From Latrodectus hesperus (taxonomy: Eukaryota; Arthropoda; Arachnida; Araneae; Theridiidae): DNA of 64,000 nt. The position numbers and the translations under genes are program-made. The DNA is taken from contig CM075852.1 in the NCBI GenBank assembly GCA_037975125.1, positions 18,501,297 through 18,565,296 of the forward strand, written 5' to 3'. Numbering within the stretch: position 1 is the first letter of the stretch; every line of letters starts with the position of its first letter. The notes beneath the pieces are model-generated. The model was not told the DNA's origin and did no database searches. It saw only the letters and a program-made list of their open reading frames with translations. Of this stretch, positions 34,608-44,129 are shown piece by piece.

Positions 34608-34700
34608 ACGAGCTGGATACCGAATTGTAAATGCTTTGCATTTCGTGGGTTCGATTTTCACATTGGGTGCGGATGTTTGGAGTGATGTGAGATACTCTTT
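34608..34700 (+). repeat. SINE family A, head half
   Basis: CGAGCTGGATACCGAATTGTAAATGC and TTTCGTGGGTTCGATTTTCACATTGGGTGCGGATGTTTGGAGTG; the body stops there. Confidence 0.7.
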
Positions 34701-35739
34701 CAACAATAATTATTACTCATGTGAAAAAATTATTCAGAGAAACTACGCAATGAATTTAATTGCTTATTACTTTTCTATTGATGGTCTTAGTATACTGTTT
34801 AAATTTATCCTAAAATTTACGTATTCATTTTTTTTAAATTTGAAAACTTCGCAATTTTGCATTCAGAGCAACGTTTTCCATTAGAGATAACGAATCATGA
34901 AAAATAATATTTTAAAAATAATATACTTCATTTTTGCTTATAACTGCGTAAAAGATTAAAAAAGAAATTGTCTTTTGGTGGTTATATTAAAATTATATAA
35001 CATTTCTTAAAAACATTTTTCCTGTTAATTATAAATTAACGATATTTTAATGATTGAACAATTATAATTTCGAGTTCAAAAACTGTATTTCGATATCGTT
35101 CAATATACAAAAATACCATGTATTCAAAAAAGAAAAAGATTTACGAAATGTAATTTTAATTCGGTAATTTCTTTCCCCGGATATTTTTAATATTTCGGTT
35201 CAGTTATTTTCTTTAATATTTCTTGGAGCCCTCCAACAGGCTATGCGGCTCATATTTCGAGAGGGAGGAAAGAGATATTGAAAGAAATATGCTACAATAA
35301 TTTTCCTGGGATCTTCGTGCTATTGGACGCAAATTGCTTTTTTTTTCACACGTTCCTTTCGGCCCATTCCTGATTTAAGTGTATCCATTTTCTTAAAGCT
35401 CCTCTCGTCCTTTCTTCCCCCCCCATTTGCGGGAATTCCAATATAAGTCGTCTTTAATTATCTATCTCCACTGGTCCGCATCTTCTGAGGGAGAAAAAAA
35501 AAAAACGAAGCTCGTTGATTCATTTTTACTCCTTTTTTTTTCTCCCCTCCACTTTATTCATCCCTTTGAATTTTACTTCCGGAAATTCTTAAGAATATCG
35601 CTCATAATCTAGAAAAATAAATTAGATTAAATAAAATTTTGTTTGATATAAATACTTTTTAAATATTTAATCAACTGCTTTTTTAAATTATTTATTAAAT
35701 GAACGATAAATTATCTGTATGGGAAAATTTAACCCACTA

Positions 35740-36189
35740 ATATGTTAGTCTTCCTATTCTCACTTATTCATCTGAAACGTGGACATTGACTGAGAAGGAC
35801 AAAGAAACCATCTACATTTTCGAAAGAAACATTTTAAGCAGCATATTTGATGGAATAAAATGTGAGAATACATGACGAAGAACTAATTCTGTGAACTCTA
35901 TAAACTATATAAAGAACCAGATATTGTTAAATTTATCTCAATACAGAGGTTAAATTGGGCAGGACATTTAAGCCGAACAAACGACAATTGGGTGACGAAA
36001 AAATTTTTCTTGGCTCGCCCCAATGGCACCAAAAGAAGAGGACGACCGAAACTCCGATGGTATGACTGCCTTGAAAACGACTTTAAAACACTAAAAGTGA
36101 CAAACTGGATGACCTTATCCAAAAATAGGAGGTCCTGGTATGCACTTCTGAGGAAGGCAAAGGCCCACCCTGGGCTGTCAGGCCAATGA
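35740..36189 (+). pseudogene. LINE ORF2, C-terminal remnant
   Basis: The end of a non-LTR retrotransposon polyprotein. The reading frame shows TYSSETWTLTEKDKETI, then after small breaks YKEPDIVKFISIQRLNWAGHLSR (about 35910-35975), and a clean frame with KRRGRPKLRWYDCLENDF and a final KAKAHPGLSGQ before the stop at 36187-36189. The SETWTLT block and the GRP.LRW...W motifs are standard for the region after reverse transcriptase in several LINE clades. A stop (TGA near 35874) and a frame change upstream show it is dead. Only the last 150 or so residues are kept, as usual for 5'-truncated LINEs, and GAAGAAGAAGAA directly after the stop may be the simple-repeat tail. No clade is claimed. Confidence 0.85.
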
Positions 36190-36383
36190 AGAAGAAGAAT
36201 GTGTTGGTCTTTAATATATGTGTAAAGTTATATATGAACTGTTTATGTTAATAATTTTTTATTATTTTAAAGCCTTAAAATAAAAGCATTAGCTTGAAGT
36301 ATTGTATCAAGAGTTGAGCAGATTCCAATTGATCTAATGTTCAATAGGTTTATAATTATTAACGTTATAACGAGTTCTTTGCT

Positions 36384-36589
36384 ACCGTACCTTAATCGCC
36401 GAACTGGCAGCCGAATGGTTAGCGCTCTTGCCTTCGGTTCAACAGTTCGTGGGTTTCGAATCCCACCTTGGGTATGGATGTTTGTAGTGGTTTGGAATCC
36501 ACTTTAAACCGTAGGTCCTGGTCTAATTAGCCCTCGTGTGCAAAAAATGACCGTTGAGCGACAAACAAACCAAACCAACCGTACCTTAA
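36384..36589 (+). mobile_element. SINE family A, young copy with 12-bp target duplication
   Basis: The SINE spans about 36396-36577. Head GCCGAACTGGCAGCCGAATGG, A box GGTTAGCGC, B box GGGTTTCGAATCCC (one extra T), body GGTATGGATGTTTGTAGTGG, and tail GTGTGCAAAAAATGACCGTTG then AGCGACAAACAAACC. ACCGTACCTTAA at 36384-36395 is repeated exactly at 36578-36589. Confidence 0.95.
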
Positions 36590-36699
36590 GCGATTAATCT
36601 TATAAGAGTTGTGTACATTTATTCTAAAGCATTGTTTTTTGATATCACTTATTAAATGAAAAAAGTTCTTGTTGAATGGTTTGCAATCTGGCTTTTTCA

Positions 36700-36835
36700 A
36701 AACAAAAACTTATATATTCGGTTTTCATGTCTGGGTGGGAATATTTGTGGATTTTTGGAGTCTATTTAAGCCACTGATCATGCTGCAATCACCTTAAATA
36801 AAAAAGCAATTGTAGAACGACAAACAAACAAAAGT
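36700..36835 (+). repeat. SINE family A, old tail half
   Basis: GGGTGGGAATATTTGTGG, GAGTCTATTTAAGCCAC, and AAAAAGCAATTGTAGAACGACAAACAAACAAAA match body-to-tail order. Confidence 0.55.
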
Positions 36836-36876
36836 AGATGAGAAATATCAAGATAACGCTTACTATTAAGTTTTTT

Positions 36877-37262
36877 GGGGCCGTGGTAGCCTAGTGGTTA
36901 GGGCATTGGCCTCTTGTCCGGAAGGGCAGGGTTCGATTCCCATTGCCGCTAAAGAACCACCGAGTACACACGATATACGTGCTCGTTAAATCTGTAGAAT
37001 CGAAAGTCCTGTGGTTTACGTTGAGCAGTTATCATGGGTGTAATGGTCTGGTGGAAATTTCCTCCCTCTCCAGTTCAATGTCAGAATTAAGGAAGTGGAT
37101 CCCCTGGTGGTACCATATATCGGAGGAATTTAGAGCAAAGTCTTACTTTCACTTTTGTGGTGCTCTGTTTAAACGAAAGACGCACCCTACTGACTTAAAT
37201 ACTTATAACCAACAACATAATGAGCTTGGCTTGCCAAGTGCTATAAGTAATACAACAACACG
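36877..37262 (+). mobile_element. SINE family D (tRNA-like head, tail shared with family C)
   Basis: The head is GGGGCCGTGGTAGCCTAGTGG with TTAGGGCATTGGCC (A box) and GGGTTCGATTCCC (B box). A unique body of about 170 bp follows (ACACGATATACGTGCTCG... to CGGAGGAATT). From about 37128 the 3' tail, TAGAGCAAAGTC.TACTTTCAC...GGTGCTCTG and GAGCTTGGCTTGCCAAGTGC...ACAACAAC, is the same as that of family C at 38436 and 55510. The 113-codon open frame across it is fortuitous. Confidence 0.8.
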
Positions 37263-38329
37263 TTTTTTTTACTACTGTGTTTGAATAATAAGAATTGGAT
37301 TATTAAGATAATATTTATCATTGTAAACTTTCTTTGATTTCTTCCTGTTATTTCATTTAACAGGACCAATTCTTAAAACTCCTCCAAATGTAAATTTCTA
37401 GGTAAATAAGAACATTAGTATGGGAAAGTATGCCACAGAAGCCTAGAAAACCTTAGAAACGATCTTCTGATTTGAGGATGCTTACTACATAGATTCATAA
37501 GTGTAATGAAGGTTATTTTTCGCGTTTCATCATTCTTGATTCTGCGCCATATCATTTTCTATGAACTTAAAATTGCAATTCATTGCAATGTATTTTTAAA
37601 AAAACTAAGCTTTTACTGCATCAACAAAAATGTTATTAAAAAATACTTGACAGATAAATTAAAAAAAAAAATTATATATATTTTTTCCGGAAAACATACA
37701 TTCAAGAATTCTTTAAGAATTACATTTATAGACATCTCCATAAGGTTCCTAAAATATTAACAAAATATTTTTAAAAAAATTTTCATCAAAATAGTTTTCT
37801 AATCAGTACACATGTGGATTTATGCTATTATACCTGTATTTTCTACCAAATTTAGTCTAATATTAAATTACTTATACACAGATTTTTCCTGTTTCGAAGC
37901 TGTAATATAGCTTAAATCACGATTAAAATAGGATCAAATGATTAAAATAAGACTAACGATTAAAATAGGATCAAAATTATGTTTAGTCATACGAGAAAAA
38001 GATATTTCTGTAATACCAGTTACTATTGCCAAATATATGAATGAATTTCAAGTAATGTATATACTGTTAATTGAATGATTTGATTCACATTCTTTATCGC
38101 TGTCAGAATGTGAGCAGTGTTTGGTGTACTGTAATTCATAACTGCTTAAGATGGAAGTATCTTTATAATTCATTATAACCAGTTTAAGAAAATGTGCATT
38201 AATTTACCAAAGATGGTAGCTACAAAAAATTGATATTCTTGCAAGTTATTTTCTTATTAGAAAGAGAAGTCCTATGGTTTGAACATGTATAGGTTATGAA
38301 TGAGAAAAATTATCGTGAGAAGATTATTA

Positions 38330-38430
38330 GATGGCCGAGAGGTTAGCTAATTTCGAAGCCCGGGTTCATAGCCTGGTACGGGCATGGATGTTTCTTTCTC
38401 TGTTTTATCTTTCTTTATCACTTCACTTTC
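38330..38430 (+). repeat. Extra tRNA-like SINE head in tandem with the next SINE
   Basis: GATGGCCGAGAGGTTAGC, GGGTTCATAGCCTGG and GGGCATGGATGTTTCTTTCTC look like a decayed family C head and early body placed directly before the complete copy. Confidence 0.55.
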
Positions 38431-38435
38431 AGGAA

Positions 38436-38740
38436 GCCGCCCAACTTGTCTAGTGGTCAGCGTGCCTAACTGCGGATAAGGAAGGAGGTCCTAGGTTCGA
38501 ATCCCGGTTCGAGCATGGATGTACTCTCTCTATCTATCCTGTCTTTGTCCTTGCCTTGTATGAATGAGGTGTGAATGGTTGCCTACCCTATAAACGGGTA
38601 CCTATGGCATGTGTGTAGAGCAAAGTCGTACTTTCACCTTCATGGTGCTCTGATTAAAAACGAAAGATTGCAATTAAATTCGCATAGCCAAGGCATAGCG
38701 AGCTTGGCTTGTCCAAGTGCCATTAGTAACAACAACCACT
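38436..38740 (+). mobile_element. SINE family C, copy 1
   Basis: Head GCCGCCCAACTTGTCTAGTGG, then GGTCAGCGTGCC and B box AGGTTCGAATCCCGG, then GAGCATGGATG, a CTCTCTCTATC run, the phrase GGTTGCCTACCCTATAAACG, and the family C/D tail ending in AACAACAACC. It matches the minus-strand copy at 55510-55817 over its whole length. Confidence 0.9.
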
Positions 38741-38879
38741 TTCGGGACGAAGATGGCACATCCACTGCGTGCCCCACTATATGAGATGCCATCACTTCGT
38801 CTATTATAGAGCTGAATAGGGCTCTATAATAGGCTCCATAAAGGCCTAAGGGCAGCCGGGCATTAGAAAATAAATATTA

Positions 38880-40340
38880 TTAGCACAATGCAGCAATTTC
38901 AAGTCTAGAAGGCATAGAGTGAAGTGGAAATCAAGTATAAGAAGACTTGGCCAACAGAAAAATTATCAAAAATTTTGATCATGGTCAAGAATGTACTAGA
39001 GACGTTATCTTTATGATGATAATTTCAAAACTGGTCACAAGATTAGATTTATAAGTAAACTCTTAGTGAAAAAATATAAAAACTTCACTACCTTTTTGTA
39101 GAAAAAAATACTAAAGAAATAATAATCATGTATTAAAACTGATTTCACAAAGTAGTATCTCACAATTTTCTAACCTCAGACATTTTCAATTGCGTTTATA
39201 AAATTTGTTAATTATTAAGGAATTAATCTAATGTTTACGCATTATTTTTATTGATTATTTATTGTATGGATTTTAAACTCTTAAGCTTAAAATTATTTTA
39301 AATCAACTCAGTTATTGCTATAGGAAAAGGAAATTGCCATATATCCAGATTTTTTATTTGCTTAGCAAATCTTTATTTTTTAAATTTATTTTTGCTCACA
39401 TAACTTCTGATTTTGAAGAGAAATCAAATAAAAACTCTTAACGGGTAAGCGGCGTTGTTTCTTTTCTCAGAAGAAAAGAAGCGATGCAGCTTTAGCTGTT
39501 TTTCCCTGTCTTCATTGTTCCCATTAGCGCCTATGGCTGCAATATTTTCTTCGATATCTCTTTCCACTGAAAATAAAATAAACTGTCTTTGCAAATACAA
39601 AGTAAAAGCTAGCGCGAAAGAGCATTAAGACCGCTGTGATTTTTTGACGCCTTTTTAAACCATTATTACCATCGCCACCGTAAAAATAAATCATATTGTA
39701 TGTTTCTTTTTTTTTCTCTCTCTCTCCTCTCTTTGTCAGAATTTCGGAATTATTCCATTTTTTTTATTATTATCTTCAAAATATTTTTTGTTGGCGTTAA
39801 CTGCTTGCATATGTGCGCAACGTAATAAATCCGTGGCTATCTTGTTTTTACGGGGCGGTAGTTCTAAATGGAGTGTTTGAAATATGACGAGAAAAAATAT
39901 TCTGCCCATTAATTATCTCCGTTTAGTTTTCCTTTTTCTTAAATGTCTCCCCCTTTCGTTGAATGTGATATCCAGAAGTAAATTTCTTGTAATAAAGTTT
40001 TCAAAGAAAAAATAAAAACTGATATTTTAAAGCAGGTTAATGATCTTTTTTATAATTATATTTTTAAAAGAAATTCAAGGCAATAATGGACATGTAGTTA
40101 TCTAAAATATTACTTTTTATTTATCTTAAATTTAAGTAAAATATATGAACTGTGCAAAGTTAAATCTAACTGAAAAATTATATTGTTGTAAAATAAGAGT
40201 TCTGCAAACAAGTAACCATATTTATAATTGAATCTGTTTCTTGTGTTCTAATTTTGTGTACCATCATCATTCCATATTAATTCTTATTTTGTGCTAATTT
40301 TAATAATGAATTGGAATTTGATTTAAATGACGAAAATATA
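38880..40340. other. No gene seen; GC-richer patch at 39430-39620
   Basis: AT-rich apart from a short more complex patch around 39430-39980 with runs of CTCTC. No domain, RNA or repeat identified. Confidence 0.45.
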
Positions 40341-40344
40341 TAAT

Positions 40345-40420
40345 ATATTTTTTTCTGTTTCTAGGTAAGTGTTTTATAATCTTAGGGATTTAGTGCATCA
40401 ATATTATGTTATATGTAAGT
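40345..40420 (+). other. Candidate recursive splice site (zero-length exon) with downstream 5' splice site
   Basis: TTTTTTTCTGTTTCTAG ends at 40364 and GTAAGT follows at 40365-40370. The 16 bases TTCTAGGTAAGTGTTT are identical to the site at 830, while sequence on either side is different, so the two are not copies of a repeat. A second donor GTAAGT lies at 40415-40420, defining a 50-nt exon (40365-40414). Use is inferred, not shown. Confidence 0.5.
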
Positions 40421-41155
40421 TTCATTTCATTTTCTTTGATATTAAGATTTATTTTTTGAAATGTATCGCTATTTATTACCATTTTACAATTTAAATTGTT
40501 TTTAAGATTTGTATGTAACTGTTAATATTTTATGTTTATGAATAGTCAGCCATTAAAGAAATTCAAACAGCTAATATTTATTTTATGATAATATTTCACT
40601 GTATGTGTGCATTTTCTTTTTCGAAATAGATTTTCAAATTGTAGCCTAAATATTCGATATTGAACGTCTTTTCCTTAAAATACATTCACAAATGCTTTGA
40701 AATACTATATAAAAAAGAGGGCTTTTCTAATTATAAAAATTTAATTTTACAGCCCACTTCACAATCACAAAATGTATAAATAATTCATACATTAAAATCT
40801 AGACACAAAAGCCTACTTGAGTACAAAATTACAAAGGTCATCATGTACGCAGTTTGTGGTGTTTGTACTATATCTGATCAATTTCAGCATTTTTTTCTTC
40901 ATGTTAGCATGAGTGGAAAAAATATGTGTTAAAAATGCAGAGGATTGCATAAATTAAACATAACTTTATCAAATATTCTTTAAAAAATACAATAATTAAT
41001 GTATTTTAATGCTGTGTGTGTTTGCCAAAAGGTCATTCTGATAAAAGATTTTTCAGACTAATAAGATTTTAATGGAAACCTTTGTGCATTCCGGTAAACC
41101 AAAAAAATTAACCTAGATTCCTGTAAAAAACATAGGCACAAGTATTTAAAATATA

Positions 41156-41537
41156 TACAGGGTTATCTTTTTTAAAGTGACAATGTTTGGAGCACCCTGT
41201 AGTGCGATCTAATAGCCGAAATAGCGCCAAAATTGATATTTAGACTAATCAAGACACTGGAAAAAATATTCCGTAAAAAAATGTTAGTTCCAAAAATCGC
41301 CGCTAGGGCATTTTGTGGCGCTTTACAATGTATAAAATGTGAGAAAAGGAAAATACTAACACATACAATCGCACTACTAAATTATTAATGTTTATTTACA
41401 ACATTAACTTCCCCGGTGAGGAGTTAGAACACACTCAATGTGAGCACCGTTCTCAGAAATAACACCGTGCATTCTGTGCACAACGTTCTCCACAGCCGTA
41501 CGTAACATATCACGAGGAATATCCCGCACTGTCTTCG

Positions 41538-41569
<32 letters not shown>

Positions 41570-41948
41570 AGACAAATTTGATACTCCACCAACATAAACG
41601 CACGTTCCGGTAACGTGAGAGGCATGGCCACTGGAGCTCGTTTACTTCAGCTGAGATTATTTGTCGGAGCTGTCTACTATTTGCATTTATAGCCCCTATT
41701 GCAGACACTGTCATAGCACAACATTTGGATTTTTCTTTGAAAACCGTGTTTTATGCTAATTCTCATTGTAGGTTAAAGCAAGGCCATAAAATACTCTAGC
41801 GGAGACTTTTGGAACTAATTTTTTTTCACTGAATTTTTTTCCCATGTCTCGATTAGTCTAAATATCAAGTTTGGTGTCATTTTGGCTATATTAGATCGCA
41901 CTACAGTGCGCTCCAAGCCCTGTCACTTTAAAAAAAGATCACCCTGTA
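41156..41948 (-). mobile_element. Tc1/mariner-type element with ~170-bp inverted repeats, internally deleted
   Basis: The ends begin CAGGGT(T/G)ATCTTTTTT and are each bordered by TA (41156-41157 and 41947-41948). The two arms stay alignable for about 170 bp, through GTAGTGCGATCTAATA, TTGATATTTAGACTAATC and TTAGTTCCAAAA. The 789-bp interior holds only the two ends of a transposase gene on the minus strand, joined by a run of about 27 T. The element is thus a non-autonomous derivative of a longer one. Confidence 0.88.
41404..41625 (-). pseudogene. Transposase gene reduced to its first ~20 and last ~42 codons
   Basis: On the minus strand an ATG at 41625 opens MPLTLPERAFMLVEYQ and runs about 20 codons to a stop at the poly(A/T) tract. 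Beyond that tract (41538-41564) a second open piece encodes DIPRDMLRTAVENVVHRMHG then VISENGAHIECVL, ending in a proper stop at 41404-41406. The first piece looks like the N-terminal helix-turn-helix start of Tc1/mariner-superfamily proteins often labelled DUF4817. The second looks like the C-terminal end (R..V....HR....I..NG.HIE) of the same group. That assignment is from memory of the families and unverified. The catalytic core is completely absent, so the product is dead. Confidence 0.7.
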
Positions 41949-42039
41949 TATCAAAAAGTCGTAACTTTAAATTCTTTTTCAAAGTGTAGTTAAGATGATA
42001 TACATCGCTAGCAGACAATTCAACAGCCAAAAGATTTTT

Positions 42040-42215
42040 CTGTGTGCGCTGCGAATTGTATTCTGGGAAAATCTTAGGACCATACTCATGCACCCCAAGG
42101 AAAGCATGCAGCAAGAAGAAAGTCTAGTACCATCTCCCGTTCAGCAGTACTAGGGATCGAATTCTGGACCTTCCTCCTCCAAGAACATGTTCTTGTTACC
42201 AGACCCACTATATAC
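42040..42215 (-). repeat. Possible old tRNA-derived SINE, family unknown
   Basis: On the minus strand, GGGTCTGGTAACAAGAAC followed after about 30 nt by AGAATTCGATCCC imitates an A box and B box. The 100 bp after it have no match to families A-D. Confidence 0.35.
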
Positions 42216-42419
42216 ACAGTCTTCTATATTAATTCATTTCTTATAATGCTCTTCATAACCAATTTATATTAATATTTATTACCTAACAAATATTCTCCCA
42301 AAATGAAAAAATGTAGTGTTTAGATTTTTTTTTTTTTTTTTTTACTTAGTGTATATTTTTTTTTCCGAGTTATGCATGGAGCCATTGATATGCTGAAGTG
42401 AATTCTGGAGCATTTAATG

Positions 42420-42770
42420 GGATTTCCCCAACTTTCCTATTCGCAGTCGATACGATGTTGTAGAAGCATTTTCCAGTCCATTCCCCCTCTTGTGTAAGGC
42501 GGCACGCGTTGAAAGACACTGGGTTAATGCGTCGATTTGAGGAGGGAAGGGGGAGTAATTACTGAATGACTATGTCGACACCCCCACCTCCAAGCTTATG
42601 CGCTACTGCCACCCATTTGAGTTGCATTACGAACAATTAACCCTGGCTTTCCATTTCTCTTCTTGGCTGCCATCCGAAATCGATCCCCCATCTTGAAAAC
42701 ATCGGCGAGATGAATAGTCTCCGCAATAAATTGTCAGCTTCACTTGAAACTCATTTCTGCTGCTCATGAT
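42420..42770. other. GC-rich island
   Basis: Balanced-to-GC-rich sequence (TAAGGCGGCACGCGTTG; CACCCCCACCTCC) in an AT-rich neighbourhood; no domain, no transposon hallmark. Candidate conserved non-coding element. Confidence 0.35.
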
Positions 42771-43244
42771 TCATTCATAAGACTAATAGTTTTGCTATTT
42801 AATTATTAAAGTAGTTGAACTACTTTAGCTACATTATTTCATTAAAATAGTTAAAATATTTTAAAAACGAAATATTTTCTCTGTATGATGATGAATATGT
42901 ATTACTGAAATAAAATATATTTGCTTTTTGTCAGTAACTCCATCAATCGTATACAGACATAAAATCTTATAAAAAAAATGTTTTTTATACGCAGTTGATG
43001 TTGCTTTTGTGGCATTGTTTTGTTGAAAACACCAGTTTTTCCTTTGGAATTAAGTTTGCCGTTGTTGACATTCATCATATAAATTGTTAAAATTGTCATT
43101 TATATACTGATCTCTATAAGTGATTTATCTGGGCTATATCACATAAAAATTTCTTTAAACCCAAATTATTCTGTTTAACTATTTGAAATGCAGAAAAATT
43201 GATAGCCGAATTTTACATTTATATATTTTTTCTTAACCATAAAG

Positions 43245-43735
43245 TGCTTGTTTCTTTCATTACACTCGAGATCCTGAGTACGCCACTTTATTACGATTCT
43301 CATTGGTTTAAAATACCCATGACGTCAGATAACGCTTCATCCCCATCACATCGTATTGAGACGGTGTTGTAAATCAGACATGTCGACGAATTTGTTGCCT
43401 GTCTTCAAATCCTATTCTTCGAGCGGCAGCAAACAAGGCGAAATTCACCATTGAATGTCTGAGAATAGTGTCGAAGTTCATTCTGTTAATAAAACGATTT
43501 CTTATACAAAGAACAAAGCATCGGTTTTAGAAGCCATTTTCCATTGATTCAAGCCATTAACACATGCACAACAGAACAGTAGAAAAAGCAAAATGAAAAC
43601 GGATTGACAAACATTCACTATTTATGGTTAGTTTAAATCGACAAGGTCGATTTAAACTTTTAAAAATTTCAATAATTAATAGAATTCTAAATTATTTTTT
43701 TAAATTTAGATTTATTTCTTGTATGTTATAAAATA
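43245..43735 (-). repeat. Copy 2 of the unit carrying the 78-codon frame, inverted
   Basis: The reverse complement aligns with 14100-14555 from the AT-rich leader (AATTCTATTAATTATTGAAATTTTTAAAAG) to the trailing CACTTTAT. The leader hairpin TTTAAATCGAC...GTCGATTTAAA (43644-43668 region) is a perfect 11-bp stem here. Confidence 0.85.
43290..43537 (-). pseudogene. Broken copy of the 78-residue frame
   Basis: It starts ATGGCTTCTAAAACCGATGC exactly as the copy at 14270. An insertion of about 11 bases then shifts the frame; later a single extra C (TGCTGCCGCTCG against TGCTGCGCTCG) and several point changes add stops. The TGACGTCA octamer near the 3' end is kept in both copies. It is the decayed partner of an intact frame, so either the intact one is under selection or it is simply younger. 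Confidence 0.75.
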
Positions 43736-44030
43736 TAGCTAAATGGAAGCGTGTGTATTTTATTTTGCACTCAAAAATCTAACTCTTGCGCCCAAATTGC
43801 ATGAAGTTTACAATCGGTAAATTTGTTTACAATCGGTAAAAATTCTCTTGGTGGATATTTGTTGCTGATTTTTCCTAGTACCAAAATTATAAGTTACTGT
43901 TTGTAGAAATACACACTAGCTGAACACTTCTCAATTGCAAATTTTATTTCTTCAAATTCAGTGGTATTGGGCATTGTATGTAAATATTGACCACAATTTG
44001 GAGTATTTCTTTTAATTAAAATAATCTTCG

Positions 44031-44034
<4 letters not shown>

Positions 44035-44125
<91 letters not shown>
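44035..44125. repeat. (TA)n microsatellite
   Basis: About 45 TA units. Confidence 0.98.
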
Positions 44126-44128
<3 letters not shown>

Positions 44129-44129
44129 A

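Noticed and set aside
36877..36960. True tRNA gene
   Set aside because: A and B boxes are present, but the sequence does not close an acceptor stem and continues into a SINE body; same for the heads at 5004, 7382, 38436 and 57035.
37128..37284. 113-codon open frame at 36943-37284
   Set aside because: Lies wholly in SINE family D.
37381..37412. Another AG|GT recursive site (TTTCTAG|GTAAAT)
   Set aside because: The pyrimidine tract is poor and the donor is weak; likewise near 22210, 23948 and 49406.
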